Shown here: positions 1-11,596 of the stretch, in pieces
How positions within the stretch are numbered: the first letter of the stretch is position 1
Layout of the letters: each line of letters opens with the position of its first letter
The notes under the pieces: model-generated
Databases searched by the model: none
What the model was told of the DNA's origin: nothing
The model's input: only the letters and a program-made list of their open reading frames with translations
DNA from: Chrysogorgia sp. JL179-B06
Lineage: Eukaryota > Cnidaria > Anthozoa > Scleralcyonacea > Chrysogorgiidae
Assembly (NCBI GenBank): GCA_035772405.1
Contig: JAYKKM010000016.1
Location: 307,501 to 371,500 of the forward strand
Direction: 5' to 3'
DNA length: 64,000 nt
Translations under genes and position numbers: made by a program

Positions 1-404
1 ATTACTCACTTGACAACAATTAAGACACTTCTACTCGACTTGGAATCCGCACTAAACAAGGGCTACATTTGATTGATGTGTTAATGTGAAAATGACAAGT
101 GAAACCATAAACCAATATGTAAATAGGTATGTTTGTTTAACTTATGCAGGCGCGTGATAATTCTTAATTCAAGCACAGTAAAGGCTGTTTTCCAGTAGTT
201 TTACGTACGTTTACGTACGTATGCTCACAATATGCGTCAATGAACGAGTGTACGTGTTCTGACGTAGGTCGAAAAAACGCAGCACTGGAAATCAACCCTA
301 ACACTATGAACTACGTAAAGAAACAAGCTTAAATAAGCTTGCTCTCTCTTTTGCGCGCATTTAAAAGTTAAGAACAGTAACATAAATAAGCAGTATGGTT
401 GTTT
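1..404. other. Gene-free flank with a small MITE
   Basis: No coding frame or RNA gene is visible. Positions 183-298 have inverted ends (GGCTGTTTTCCAGT on the left, ACTGGAAATCAACCC on the right) that fit a non-autonomous DNA element of about 116 bp, possibly with TA target duplications. The rest shows nothing recognisable. The stretch lies outside the homology of palindrome A. Confidence 0.45.
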
Positions 405-482
405 TCGATGATCCGATTGTTGTTGATGATAATCGATTGTGTGTATCGTAACCGATTAATCGATTAATCGGGCCCAGCTCTA
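405..482. mobile_element. Terminus of a hAT-like element
   Basis: The stretch ends in a run of GATTAATCG-type repeats followed by GGGCCCAGCTCTA. This resembles the terminus of the complete hAT-like element at 659-1716, whose end is GGCTCATCTCTA. Homology between the arms of palindrome A starts immediately afterwards at 484, so this insertion defines the left edge of the palindrome. The partner terminus is not found in the window, so the element is truncated or starts upstream. Confidence 0.5.
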
Positions 483-650
483 GTTCAAATTCCCCAGCCC
501 TGGAATTCAGCAACGTATCAAATACCCGGCAGTGTCCTGGGTATGGGCACGGTTGGATTTGACTGATACATTACATAACCTCATGCATGCTTACATCTGA
601 AACATTAGCTGCAGAGCTGGATAAATATGGCTAATTATTTTATAAAATCA

Positions 651-1724
651 CTTAATGCTAGAGATGAGCCGATTACGAAAATAGCCAATTACTGAAGCCG
701 ATTATTTGGTGTCCGATTAATCGAAATAATCGGCCGATTAATCGGTATATGCCGATTAGCGATATGTTTCCGGTTACCAGTCTCCGCGCAGTATCGCAAT
801 GTTTTATGGGATTGCTAGGGACGAACATTTTCGAAATATAACAGAAATGGCTCGTGGTGATCATTGTGCACGTTTTGGTTGTTTAAACGATCGGAAATAC
901 CCCGAAAAAGCAATAGCGCTGTGCACAAATGACGTCAAGATTCATGTTTCTCCATATTTGCTATTAATTCTTGCTTTCAAACAACAGAAAAATGTTCATA
1001 CAGTATGGAATCCTTGCGAATCAATTTCGGTTAGCAACTATGCGCTACGCTATCACAGAAGAATTGCAAGAAAAACAAGAGAAGTCGTTGTAATACAATT
1101 GTTATGCTATTAGTTTATTAAACACAGCAAACACAATTCTAACACCCACATTACAAAATCATTAAACTGATCAATACTCAAAGTTGAATTTTGGCAAATT
1201 GTGATACAAAAATAACATATTGTCGCGGCTGCCTTTTGAAGTGATGTCGCTTGACCCAACGATCTTATTGAAGCAAGACCATAGATCTTGATGAGGTCCA
1301 GCGCTGCGACTCTTTTTCTGGGTGGAGATTTTCTCCGTCGTGACTACGTCAATCGAAGATCCTGTGAGGACACGGAGCTTGCAAACGATTTTTAACGTAA
1401 CACGAAAAATACGATTTTTTAAACGATTTTTAATTTCACACGAAAAATCATCCAGTCTGACAAAAATTGACATGTATGTGGATTAAAAATCGTAACCATT
1501 ATGATTGGGACAAGCTGGACTGTCGAATTTCAGTGTGAAATAAGACTATTGTGTGCATGCTTATGAATTTACGGACTCGCGGTATGTCGTTCGCGAACTT
1601 TAATGCACCGATTATTTTGCCGATTATTATGCAATAATCGGCCGATTACCGATTATTTTAAATTGGCCGATTAATCAACATTGCCGATTAGTTTCCGATT
1701 AATCGGCTCATCTCTACTTAATAC
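651..1724. mobile_element. Non-autonomous hAT-like element with 8-bp TSD
   Basis: The element proper spans 659-1716 (1058 bp). Its terminal inverted repeats begin TAGAGATGAGCCGATTA and contain subterminal GATTAATCGG repeats. The flanks CTTAATGC (651-658) and CTTAATAC (1717-1724) match at 7 of 8 bases, as expected for hAT. The opposite palindrome arm (about 10590-10620) lacks the insert. A 104-codon frame at 799-1113 (+) contains a segment beginning MARGDHCARFGCLNDRKYPE that resembles the first part of a THAP-type zinc finger. No transposase catalytic region is visible. The superfamily rests on TSD length and terminus style. Confidence 0.7.
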
Positions 1725-2017
1725 AAACATTCACTTACTTCTGCTGTAAAACCAATGCAGAGTTGGGTAAATGACCATTAACTGTCTGACAACAGCAGCT
1801 GGAGCAGTGCTTGTTGTGGCATGTGAGCAAACTAAGGTCAATTAATCGCTTGACAAGGACCACGGTTGTTATTGAGCAATTCTTTCTTCATGTTCACATT
1901 TTACTATCAACACACAGGTAAATTATAACTGTCACCCTTGCTTTGGGCAATTGAGGCACACATGCAGATCTGAAAAAATCAATTATAAAATACTCATTAC
2001 TTCAATTATTACTGTAT

Positions 2018-2080
2018 TTCACTAGAAAACTATTGTTTCACTAGAAAACTATTGTTTCACTAGAAAACTATTATTTCGGA
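2018..2080. repeat. 19-bp minisatellite (about 3 copies)
   Basis: Three near-identical copies of a unit containing TTTCACTAGAAAACTATTG lie directly left of a MITE. The same array appears inverted at about 10245-10305 in the other arm of palindrome A, so it predates the palindrome. Confidence 0.75.
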
Positions 2081-2093
2081 GGAAATTTAGAAT

Positions 2094-2306
2094 ACCCGTC
2101 CACTTTTGCATTAAACTGCATTTAAAGGCAGAAATACAAACAAGGTTGCTCTAAAATCTCTTTAAATATAATGTCGAAGGTTTATATTGTGTGTACTTGT
2201 TGATTGTTATCAAATTGAAATGGTTTTCGACATTATATTTAAAGAGATTTTAGAGCAACCTGGTTTGTATTTCTGCCTTTAAATGCAGTTTCAAAAGTGG
2301 ACGGGT
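2094..2306. mobile_element. Foldback MITE (ACCCGTCC ends)
   Basis: A 213-bp element has long inverted repeats starting ACCCGTCCACTTTT and meeting around a short loop near 2200. An inverted copy occupies 10013-10225 in the opposite arm, and a diverged partial copy lies near 5580-5640. There is no coding potential. It was present before the arms separated. Confidence 0.75.
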
Positions 2307-2617
2307 GTTAATTATACCATTATTTCTCTAGAAAACTATTATTTCAAACCTGTTGTGAAGAGTTGCAGCCGCCATCTTGAAAGCTCGCAACATGAATACG
2401 CAACTTATGGAAATTGTAATCATCAAAACTCAAAAGCACAAGTAACATACTAACATATACTCTCTCATATAAAAATACAACTTACAAACGAGAATCTTAA
2501 CGGATTCTTACAAGACCATGCAAAAGCAAAGCAAATTTAAAGGTTTTATCATGACATATTTACCTCGTCTTCCTTGACATCAGCATGCAAGATTCAAACA
2601 GCTCATTACAAAATATC

Positions 2618-2948
2618 TTAAAGTGCCTATAACGTCTGTGGGGATTTAACATATTTGTAATCTATGGATTCTCCTGAGATAAATTGTAATATATCTTGTC
2701 AGCTGAAAATTTCATCTTCATAGACTTTTTTGCTGTTAAAGTTGACGGAAATGACGTCATAGCGGGCATCTGTGAAGAGGTTTTTATGTAGACAGATGCC
2801 CGCTATGACATCACTTCCGTCAACTTTAACAGCACAAAAGTCTATGAAGATGAAATTTTCAGCTGACAAGATATATTACAATTTATCTCAGGATAATCCA
2901 TAGATTACAAACATGTTAAATCCCCCATAGACGTTATAGGCACTTTAA
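2618..2948. mobile_element. piggyBac-like MITE with TTAA duplication
   Basis: The element at 2622-2944 is a near-perfect 323-bp hairpin with inverted repeats of about 150 bp beginning AGTGCCTATAACGTC. It is flanked by TTAA at 2618-2621 and 2945-2948. The other palindrome arm has the uninterrupted site with a single TTAA at 9075-9078, so the target duplication is seen directly. TTAA targeting is characteristic of piggyBac. The family is inferred because no transposase is present. Confidence 0.85.
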
Positions 2949-3582
2949 CGATAAATGAAAACGCATGTTAATTACAATAAATCTATACAAATACAAAGCC
3001 AGGCGTATTACAGAATGCTATATCTACTGAACCCTAGCTTCTTTCGCAGACGAACGTCTTAATCTTCTGACAACGTCTGCGAACGCGAAGGAAGGCAGGA
3101 AGCAAAAGTTGAACCAGAAACTGCCAACAGAAAGTTGAATAACATTATCATTTATTGTTCCATATAAGTCTAACTAACGTAATTACCGTTGATATATAAT
3201 CCATCTTCTGTTTCTTCGTAAATAAACTCGCCAAAACGTCGAATAATTCTTTAACAAACCAAAGAACTCCTCTGTCAAACCAACGTCAAGTCAAACACTC
3301 GCGCCTTTTGACTTTTGTTAATGCAAGTTGCAACCTCGTACCCAGGGTCTTAGAGGGGCGGTCGTGGGAGCGGAGGTAAGACTGGGTAAGAGGTTGCTCT
3401 AAAATGCGTACCACGTGACTGTCTTCACCAAAGTAGAACAAATGACAAATTATTTTTCTCGTTTTAATAATTAAAATAATAATTTCTTTTTTTGAGAAAA
3501 AAATGTAATATACTTCAATGACTATTTTAATCTGGAATTTTTTAAAAATTTTTTTCTTATTTTAAGAAAAGATCTTCTATTT

Positions 3583-3762
3583 AAGAAATAGAAAACATTT
3601 TCTGTGTTCACATACAGTTATATAAACACGAGTGGAAGTTTGGGAGAACGAGAAATCATAGTGGGGCGCGAGTGTTTCCACGCGATTTCGAGTTCTCCCA
3701 AACTTCCACCAGTGTTTATATAACGTATGGGAACACGGATAAAAAATGTTTTCTATTTCTTT
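3583..3762. mobile_element. Foldback element of about 180 bp
   Basis: Inverted halves begin AAGAAATAGAAAACATTTT and meet around 3660-3680. The inner part is an almost perfect stem around a G-rich loop. A related half-element sits at about 8415-8470 in the opposite arm, where a 15-bp minisatellite adjoins it. No coding content. Confidence 0.65.
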
Positions 3763-3844
3763 TATAAAATAACCCGTAGAAAGCAAAGAAAATGTACAAA
3801 TATCTTTTTTATCAACACGTAAATTCTCCTTACTGCGTATGATG

Positions 3845-4005
3845 GCGCCGTTATGTCTAATTGATGGCATACGATGGCTAATTGATGGCGTATGATAGCT
3901 AATTGATGGCGTATGATAGCTAATTGATGGCTAATTGATGGCGTATGATGGCTTATTGATGGCGTATCATGGCTAATTGATGGCGTATCACAATGGCGTA
4001 ATCCA
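3845..4005. repeat. 21-bp minisatellite
   Basis: About seven imperfect copies of CTAATTGATGGCGTATGATAG are arranged head to tail. The array lies only in the left arm of palindrome A, close to the point where the two arms stop matching. Frames read through it are repeat artefacts. Confidence 0.8.
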
Positions 4006-4178
4006 TCCATGTTATATAGCCTGATATAAACACGGTAACTGACCAATCACAGCGTGCGTAAGACACGACTTATTTTATAAATAAGAATATTTCTTATTTC
4101 AAGAAATATTTTCTTGATTTAAGAAACAAGGCAAAAAACCTCCGGTTTTGACCTATATATATATATATATATATATTT

Positions 4179-4286
4179 AACAATTATACCATGAGCTCGA
4201 GTCGTATATGAGCTGATAACCAACGAGGCGCGAAGCACCGAGTCGGCTATCAGCCATATACGACGAGAGCGAATGGTATAATTGTT
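4179..4286. mobile_element. Snapback MITE next to a TA tract
   Basis: A 108-bp hairpin has ends AACAATTATACC and GGTATAATTGTT and a GC-richer middle around 4220-4245. It directly follows a (TA)n tract at 4153-4177. It is non-coding, with a transposon-like structure but no assignable superfamily. Confidence 0.6.
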
Positions 4287-4757
4287 TTATAATATAGACA
4301 TCCACCATATTATAATAAGCCAAAAATTTATTAACAATTCCACAATAATTAAATACTAACAAGACACCCGCTAGGCGTTAACTCGGGCTACTTGAGGTTG
4401 TGGCTTGTTGAAAGACATTATAGGCAAATTCAATATACACAAATCTATAGTTGTAGGTACAATGGTACATGTAATGATACAGCTGTCAGTGCAGGGGTGG
4501 TTACATTTTCCATCATTGCAAACCCATAACGTATTGTTGGCCAACGGCTTTGATTATATGAAGGTGAGTTGGCTCAGTATCCAAGCTGGCTTACTGAGAA
4601 GTCTGCCCCACCAAATGAGCCATCCTGTTTGCTCTAGTCAACAGGGTCAACCTGGCAAGCAAGCCCGGCCTGTGCTCATGTACCAACAATTCATCTGGCC
4701 AGTCCCGCAAACAGGTTCAGTTTGAGCAAGTATTAAATCAGTTATATTGTTCTCAGT
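4287..4757. other. Gene-free stretch
   Basis: An open frame of 106 codons at 4405-4725 (+) has no recognisable motif and no promoter context, and is judged fortuitous. Nothing else is visible. Confidence 0.4.
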
Positions 4758-4922
4758 ACTTGTCACTGGAAACCCCTACGGCACCCAAGGAAACCCCGAA
4801 GGTGACTTGTAGGTGGGGTTTAGGATGTTATTTTCCCCTATACTGTAGGTGGGGCATTTTCTTAGATTTGTTTCTTGATAAGTCTAATCTCTCATACTTA
4901 CCTGGGGTTTCCAGTGACAAGT
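4758..4922. mobile_element. Short MITE (ACTTGTCACTGG ends)
   Basis: Terminal inverted repeats ACTTGTCACTGGAAACCCC and its complement delimit 165 bp. It is non-coding and absent from the opposite arm of palindrome A, which lacks this whole region. Confidence 0.6.
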
Positions 4923-5168
4923 GCATTTAAATCAAACCATTTAGCTGGCAGTAGCAAGACATCATAAGCAAAACAGCTTAAAGAAATATTATTCAAAATC
5001 TTTATTTCTTTGTGAAGTCAATATTTTGAGCTAGTAAACATATTCATAAATTTAGCACATTTATTATTGGGCCAGCTTGCTTCATGTAATATCAAAAATG
5101 TATCTGGCTGTACAGACCAAGTAACAGTTGGCAAATGGTGTGCTTGTTAGCAAGTCTGGCATGTGGGC

Positions 5169-5243
5169 TAGCCTGCCTCATGTACTGTAATATCAGGACT
5201 ATTATTAGCCTGCCTCATGTACTGTAATATCAGGACTATTATT
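5169..5243. repeat. 37-bp tandem duplication
   Basis: Two adjacent copies of a unit starting TAGCCTGCCTCATGTACTG lie with no spacer in otherwise featureless sequence. Confidence 0.75.
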
Positions 5244-5705
5244 ACTATCTCGATTAGAGAGTGAGCTTGCCTCCTGCATGTACAGCTTGCCTTCATATAC
5301 AGCTATAGTAATCATGAAACTAGCCAAAAATCAGTATGAAAAGTTTGTATCTGTCTGTGCAGACCAAGTAACTGTTGTAACAATGGAAAGTACATGGCAA
5401 CAGGCTGTCATTGGTAAACCAGCAAATAACAAACTCTTTACTCTTTGATCTTGATAGTTGGTATGGGTGTCAGAGAGTTGATCGATACAGACTTATTGAT
5501 AACCAGCACATTTTGGAGGCCCATTTAAGCTTACACATATCAAGTGAAACAGGTTTATTCGAGAAGCAATTATAGAATTCAAAAGTGGACACTTTTGAAA
5601 GGTTGCTCTAAAATCTCTAAATAATTATAATGTCGGAAGATTTATATATTGTGTATGAAAACAATAAACTGTTGATTAGCATCGACTTTATTTTGTATAT
5701 AGACA

Positions 5706-5955
5706 TATAAACAATAAACAATGCAGGCAACAAAGCTTATAAAACATATTACAGTTACCTCAGAACAGTTAACATATTTTCAAAAACATATTACAGTTAC
5801 CTCAGAACAGCTAACATATTTTCACACAGCATTCATATGTTGAGTTTTATAAACAATAAACAATGCAGGCAACAAAGCTTATAAAACATATTACAGTTAC
5901 CTCAGAACAGTTAACATATTTTCACACAGCATTCATACGTTGAGTTTCATATTAA
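5706..5955. repeat. Nested direct duplication of about 142 bp
   Basis: A block starting AAACAATAAACAATGCAGG is repeated with a period of about 142 bp. Inside the first copy a sub-block of about 50 bp containing TACCTCAGAACAG is itself duplicated. This is a local duplication with no coding content. Confidence 0.75.
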
Positions 5956-6699
5956 ATTGTTAAACATAGGTTTAATCGAGTACACATCAGCTTTTAGTGT
6001 GTGGTTTATTCCGTTAATTATATCGAGATCGCAGACCGAGACCACCAAGGCACCAACCGTGTCGAAATCGCTCGTTATCTTTTAGTGTAGCCGTAGGTCT
6101 TCGGCGATCGACGTGTGCGATTGTAAGCATCGTGAGATCAAGATACTGCCAGCCACATCAAATATTTTCAGTGAAGAACACTCGAGGAAAGGTAACCAGA
6201 TGAATATTAAAAATATGACAATGGCGTTACGTCATAGTCTGTGAAATTTGAAAAACACAGACTATGAACCAGCGGTTCTGTGACGTAGGTACTATAAGGA
6301 ATTTAAATAGTAGACCATGATTGGTAGTTAATACGTGATATTCAATTGGTTAAGAACTACTTCCGTTTTCAAATGTTCGTCATGTTGTTTACCAAAAGAC
6401 AGTTTCTCAGCCGCCTCGACGTTTCCTTGTAAACGAGACTATTAAAGAGTTTGCTAATACTTTCAAAGGATGACTGTTTATAGTCGGCATAATTTTGGTT
6501 CAAGGATGATCAAACAGTCAAGAGATGCGGGAATCGAATTGTTAATCATACGATATTTCCAGGTAGCCGTCGAGTGCCGGTTCTCGTTATGCTGTTTCGT
6601 TTTAGCTTTTCAGCTTGTCCTATTTGTCTATTAGAACTAAAGTTTGCTCTTCATATGATTTCTTAAACTTTTAGTGAATACTCGTTAGTTGCTATAAGC

Positions 6700-6844
6700 A
6701 TAGACTTGCTCCAAGTCTGCCTCTTGATTGTTTCGGGTTTGTTTAAAGACGGGTTTGCTTCGAGAAATAAACCCGTCTTCTCGAAACAAACCCGTCTTTA
6801 AATAAACCCGAAACAATCAAGAGGCAGACTTGGTGCAAGTCTAT
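6700..6844. mobile_element. Foldback element of about 145 bp
   Basis: The ends ATAGACTTGCTCCAAGTC and GACTTGGTGCAAGTCTAT form a nearly perfect hairpin over most of its length, with further internal copies of AAACCCGTCTT. Snapback MITE structure, non-coding. Confidence 0.7.
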
Positions 6845-6923
6845 ACTATAGTCTATAAGGCATAAACACAATGTATTGCGAATAATCGGCATAAATTACA
6901 GAACACACAATTTGGCTCTGACG

Positions 6924-7054
6924 TAGCCTCCTTCGCAGGCATCACCGCGCTCCCCCGGCCGGGAGGCCATAGACGCGGGGGGACTGGGGCGTGAAAGGCG
7001 AAAAAAATGTTTTTCTCACCCCAATCCCCCGAGAGTTGCCTGCGGAGGAGGCTA
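6924..7054. mobile_element. GC-rich MITE (TAGCCTCC ends)
   Basis: The inverted ends TAGCCTCCTTCGCAGGC and GCCTGCGGAGGAGGCTA bound 131 bp of unusually GC-rich sequence. A related fragment follows at about 7060-7112, and another half-copy lies at 7895-7950 in the opposite arm. Confidence 0.65.
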
Positions 7055-7330
7055 GCTCTGACGCTTAGCGCCGCCTTTTTGCGCCCGCGAGCGTCTGTAC
7101 GCAGGCTACATAAATATTAGAGAGCTTAAAGTGCATATGAAATGAAAAAATCGATAGTCCATAATGTGTTCCCTTCGAAAGTAGGTTTTGAATAATGACA
7201 AAATCTGTTTAATTTTTTCTTTATCATTCACCGTTGTCTAGTTAAGTTATAAGCATTTGAAATTTTAGCGTGATGACGTCACAAGGTGGACATGCTGTAC
7301 TAGAGAAATATTAAAGTCTTGATATTTCAT

Positions 7331-7723
7331 GAACTATGACTTGGACAAAGACAAAACATGGCAGCAATGTTGTCCTTCAAGTGCTCGACTCGTCATTGAT
7401 GTTTGTATAGTTACCATGGAAACATACTTGGTTCCAGACCCTTTTATCCTTATTTCATAAAATGTAATTTTCATGTTTTCTGGATACCGGTTGTTGGCTT
7501 TACTCTGGTTATGTACTTGGCATGACGTCATTAATATGAGAAATGACAGTGTTTGCCTAAACAATGCCTCGTACTAAAACTAGAGCAAGTTTTTATTTAC
7601 TCCTTTCAGGGACCTGGAACCTAGTTTATTACCATGGTGACCACGAAAAGTAGTTTATCACATAACTTATTGTGGTAGTTGAAATTCTACTAGTTTTCGT
7701 AGTTCTCGTGAAAACACTTAACA
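7331..7723. other. Axis region of palindrome A
   Basis: This spacer separates the well-matched arms. Weaker symmetry continues inward: around 7415-7445 and 7600-7640 both sides contain a block with ACCATGG and GGTTCCAG in opposite orientation. The axis is therefore near 7530 and the centre has diverged more than the arms. A 76-codon frame at 7334-7564 (-) has no recognisable motif. Confidence 0.6.
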
Positions 7724-8094
7724 AAATATCAAGACTTTAATATTTCTCTAATACAGCATGTTCACGCTAAAATTTCAAATGCTTATAATTAGCCAACGGT
7801 GAATGATAAAGAAAAAAATTAAACAGATTTCATTATTATTCAAAACCTACTGTTCATAATCCAAATCCGACGTCGTCGGATCTTAAAGTCCCTATTAGCC
7901 TCCTTCGCAGACGTTCTTTGTGAGCCCGCGGTACCCCCGCCCCCCACTACAATTCGATTCCCGCATCTCTTCGACTGTTTGATCATCCTTGAACCAAAAT
8001 TATACCGACTATAAACAGTCATCCTTTGAAAGTATTAGCAAACTCTTTAATAGTCTCGTTTACAAGGAAACGTCGAGGCGGCTGAGAAACTGTC

Positions 8095-8360
8095 TTTTAC
8101 AAGTCCGCGTTTTACAAGTCCGCGTTTTACAAGTCCGCGTTTTACAAGTCCGCGTTTTACAAGTCCGCGTTTTACAAGTCCGCGTTTTACAAGTCCGCGT
8201 TTTACAAGTCCGCGTTTTACAAGTCCGCGTTTTACAAGTCCGCGTTTTACAAGTCCGCGTTTTACAAGTCCGCGTTTTACAAGTCCGCGTTTTACAAGTC
8301 CGCGTTTTACAAGTCCGCGTTTTACAAGTCCGCGTTTTACAAGTCCGCGTTTTACAAGTC
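8095..8360. repeat. 15-bp minisatellite, about 17 copies
   Basis: A nearly perfect head-to-tail array of TTTTACAAGTCCGCG is followed by a few degenerate AAGTCCAGTCC units to about 8410. It sits exactly where the inner arm homology (ending near 8098) switches to the outer homology (starting near 8411), replacing about 2.8 kb present in the left arm. Because 15 is a multiple of 3, open frames on both strands are by-products. Confidence 0.9.
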
Positions 8361-9350
8361 CAGTCCGCGTTTTACAAGTCCAGTCCAGTCCACGAGTCCA
8401 GTCCACGTTTTACAATATGCCTTTATATAACTGTATGTAAACACGGAAAATGTTTTCTATTTCTTAAATAGAAGATCTTTTCTTAAAATAAGAAAAAAAT
8501 TCTTAAAAAATTCCATATTAAAATAGTCATTGAAGTATATTACATTTTTTTCTCAAAAAAAGAAATTATTATTTTAATTATTAAAACGAGAAAAATAATT
8601 TGTCATTTGTTCTACTTTGGTGAAGACAGTCATGTGGTACGCATTTTAGAGCAACCTCTTACCCAGTCTTACCTCCGCTCCCCCGACCGCCCCTCTAAGA
8701 CCCTGGGTACGAGGTTGCAACTTGCATTAACAAAAGGCGCGAGTTTTGACTTGACGTTGGTTTGACAGAGGAGTTCTTTGGTTTGTTAAAGAATTATTCG
8801 ACGTTTTGGCGAGTTTATTTACGAAGAAACAGAAGATGGATTCTATATCAACGGTAATTACGTTAGTTAGACTTATATGGAACAATAAATGATAATGTTA
8901 TTCAACTTTCTGTTGGCAGTTTCTGGTTCAACTTCCTTCGCGTTCGCAGACGTCAGAAGATTAAGACGTTCGTCTGCGAAAGAAGCTAGGGTTCAGTAGA
9001 TATAGCATTCTGTAATACGTCTGGCTTTGTATTTGTATATATTTATTGTAATGAACATGCGTTTTCATTTATCGTTAAGATATTTTGTAATGAGCTGTTT
9101 GAATCTTTCATGCTGATGTCAAGGAAGACGAGGTAAATATGTCACGATAAAACCTTTAAATTTGCTTTGCTTTTGCATGGTCATCGCTGATTTCCCTCTA
9201 CTTAACGTTGTAAGAATCCGTTAAGATTCTCGTTTGTAAGTTGTATTTTTATATGAGAGAGTATATGTTAGTATGTTACTTGTGCTTTTGATGATTATAG
9301 TTTCCATAAGTTGCGTATTCATGTTGCGAGCTTTCAAGATGGCGGCTGCA

Positions 9351-9964
9351 ACTCTTCACACGTGCGGCTAAATCGAGAGTTGGCACCCTGGCCGCCATAT
9401 TGAAATCTTACCGTATATAAAGGTCGAAAGCGTACATGGTTATCCTGCATGTTATGCTATGCACTATATACAATTATACGCATCTTTGCTCTCTGTTTCT
9501 GTGTTTTATTCATACTTTTAATGAGGTTTACACTGCATGTCCAGCGCGTGTTGCAATATATTATTATTATTGCATTATAGCCCGTCCCCACAATTTTCTA
9601 TATTTATATATACAGGACATCATCCTACTCCAAAACCAAAAACCAACAGATAATTAATATCAGAAATAACCGTGACAATTAAATATTTATTAACTTGTAA
9701 ATAATAATTTATTTAGTAAACTATTTTGTCAATATTCGCCTGAAAATGAGTTATTTAAGTTGCATTTGTCAAAGAACAAAATTCTTTCGAGTCTTTCCAC
9801 GATAAATACAATAAAAATGATTAAAGATTGAAAAAATTCGTATATTTCAAACAATCATTCTCGTTCCCAGACTCTCCAGTCCATATAATAAGTCCATAAG
9901 TCCACCATTAATTCAATATGGCGGCCAGGGGCCAACTCTCGATTTAGCCGCACGTACTCTTCAC
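9351..9964. mobile_element. Mutator-like non-autonomous element, 9-bp TSD
   Basis: The element at 9360-9955 (596 bp) has inverted ends ACGTGCGGCTAAATCGAGAG. It is flanked by the direct repeat ACTCTTCAC at 9351-9359 and 9956-9964. The left arm of palindrome A retains a single uninterrupted copy of the target near 2352-2362. A 9-bp duplication suggests a Mutator-like element; this is inference, since no transposase frame is visible. The insertion post-dates the palindrome. Confidence 0.75.
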
Positions 9965-10012
9965 AACAGGTTTGAAATAATAGTTTTCTAGAGAAATAAT
10001 GGTATAATTAAC

Positions 10013-10225
10013 ACCCGTCCACTTTTGAAACTGCATTTAAAGGCAGAAATACAAACCAGGTTGCTCTAAAATCTCTTTAAATATAATGTCGAAAACCATT
10101 TCAATTTGATAACAATCAACAAGTACACACAATATAAACCTTCGACATTATATTTAAAGAGATTTTAGAGCAACCTGGTTTGTATTTCTGCCTTTAAATG
10201 CAGTTTAATGCAAAAGTGGACGGGT
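10013..10225. mobile_element. Foldback MITE (ACCCGTCC ends), right-arm copy
   Basis: Inverted counterpart of the element at 2094-2306, with the same termini and loop. It was shared by both arms before they diverged. Confidence 0.75.
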
Positions 10226-10770
10226 ATTCTAAATTTCCTCCGAAATAATAGTTTTCTAGTGAAACAATAGTTTTCTAGTGAAACAATAGTTTTCTAGTGA
10301 AATACAGTAATAATTGAAGTAATGAGTATTTTATAATTGATTTTTTCAGATCTGCATGTGTGCCTCAATTGCCCAAAGCAAGGGTGACAGTTATAATTTA
10401 CCTGTGTGTTGATAGTAAAATGTGAACATGAAGAAAGAATTGCTCAATAACAACCGTGGTCCTTGTCAAGCGATTAATTGACCTTAGTTTGCTCACATGC
10501 CACAACAAGCACTGCTCCAGCTGCTGTTGTCAGACAGTTAATGGTCATTTACCCAACTCTGCATTGGTTTTACAGCAGAAGTAAGTGAATGTTTGTATTA
10601 ACTTTAAGTGATTTTATAAAATAATTAGCCATATTTATCCAGCTCTGCAGCTAATGTTTCAGATGTAAGCATGCATGAGGTTATGTAATGTATCAGTCAA
10701 ATAAAACCGTGCCCATACCCCGGACACTGCCGGGTATTTGATACGTTGATGAATTCCAGGGGTGGGGAAT

Positions 10771-11189
<419 letters not shown>

Positions 11190-11232
11190 CAAAGTGAAAA
11201 GGTGGTAAACTGCCAAGAATTTAGTGACGAGA

Positions 11233-11267
11233 TACTGACGTTTCGAGCGGAGCCCTTCATCAGAGTA
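11233..11267 (-). ncRNA. Hammerhead ribozyme motif, H1
   Basis: The minus strand reads TACT-CTGATGA, a GGGC/GCTC stem II, GAAAC, then GTC-AGTA. All conserved core elements are present (CUGAUGA, GAAA, cleavage after GUC), with a 4-bp stem I. Type I hammerheads with very short stem III are known from terminal repeats of Penelope-like elements. It lies in sense orientation downstream of the element's TATA box. Confidence 0.75.
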
Positions 11268-11596
11268 AGACGAGATGAAATGAAATAAATAGGGCTTATA
11301 TATATGCCAAAAGGGTGTCACAAGTAAAAGTAGCCAATCAAATGCACGGGAGATAAACAAACTAATAATTAATGAGATGGGAAACGTAAGATCATTTGCT
11401 ATTTTTTAACAGTCGATCAGCAAGCAGACTGAGGGGGCGGGAGAAATGACAGGTCCAATATTCAAGGGGATTAGGCGATATATTAGCATAAGAAACAAAA
11501 AATTTGAAAAGGAATGAAAATGCATACGCGAATAATAAAAAATTAATAATAATAAAGGTTCCAAGCAAACTAAAATAACCAAAAACTTGTAGGAAA

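Larger units (their letters stand above)
484..7330 (+). repeat. Palindrome A, left arm
   Basis: This arm is the reverse complement of 7724-10770 with a few percent substitution and large indels. Matched landmarks are 485-545 with 10715-10765, 1740-2620 with 9080-10580, 2949-3610 with 8415-9074, 6398-6542 with 7945-8098 and 7140-7330 with 7724-7895. The left arm has extra material at about 3620-6395, a hAT-like insert (659-1716) and a TTAA insert (2622-2944). No host gene is visible. Gaps between the listed elements (1725-2093, 2307-2617, 2949-3580, 5246-5560, 5960-6399 and 6545-6699) show no supported coding sequence. Confidence 0.85.
7724..10770 (-). repeat. Palindrome A, right arm
   Basis: Reverse complement of 484-7330. 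This arm lacks the hAT-like and TTAA inserts of the left arm, preserving their empty sites, and lacks the block at 3620-6395. It carries its own 15-bp minisatellite (about 8095-8360) and a 9-bp-TSD element (9360-9955). Between these, 8470-9350 and 10226-10770 hold only arm homology and no supported gene. Confidence 0.85.

Noticed and set aside
8047..8471. Repetitive frames on both strands (LQVRV and GLVKR repeats)
   Set aside because: They are translations of a 15-bp minisatellite whose period is a multiple of three. No gene context.
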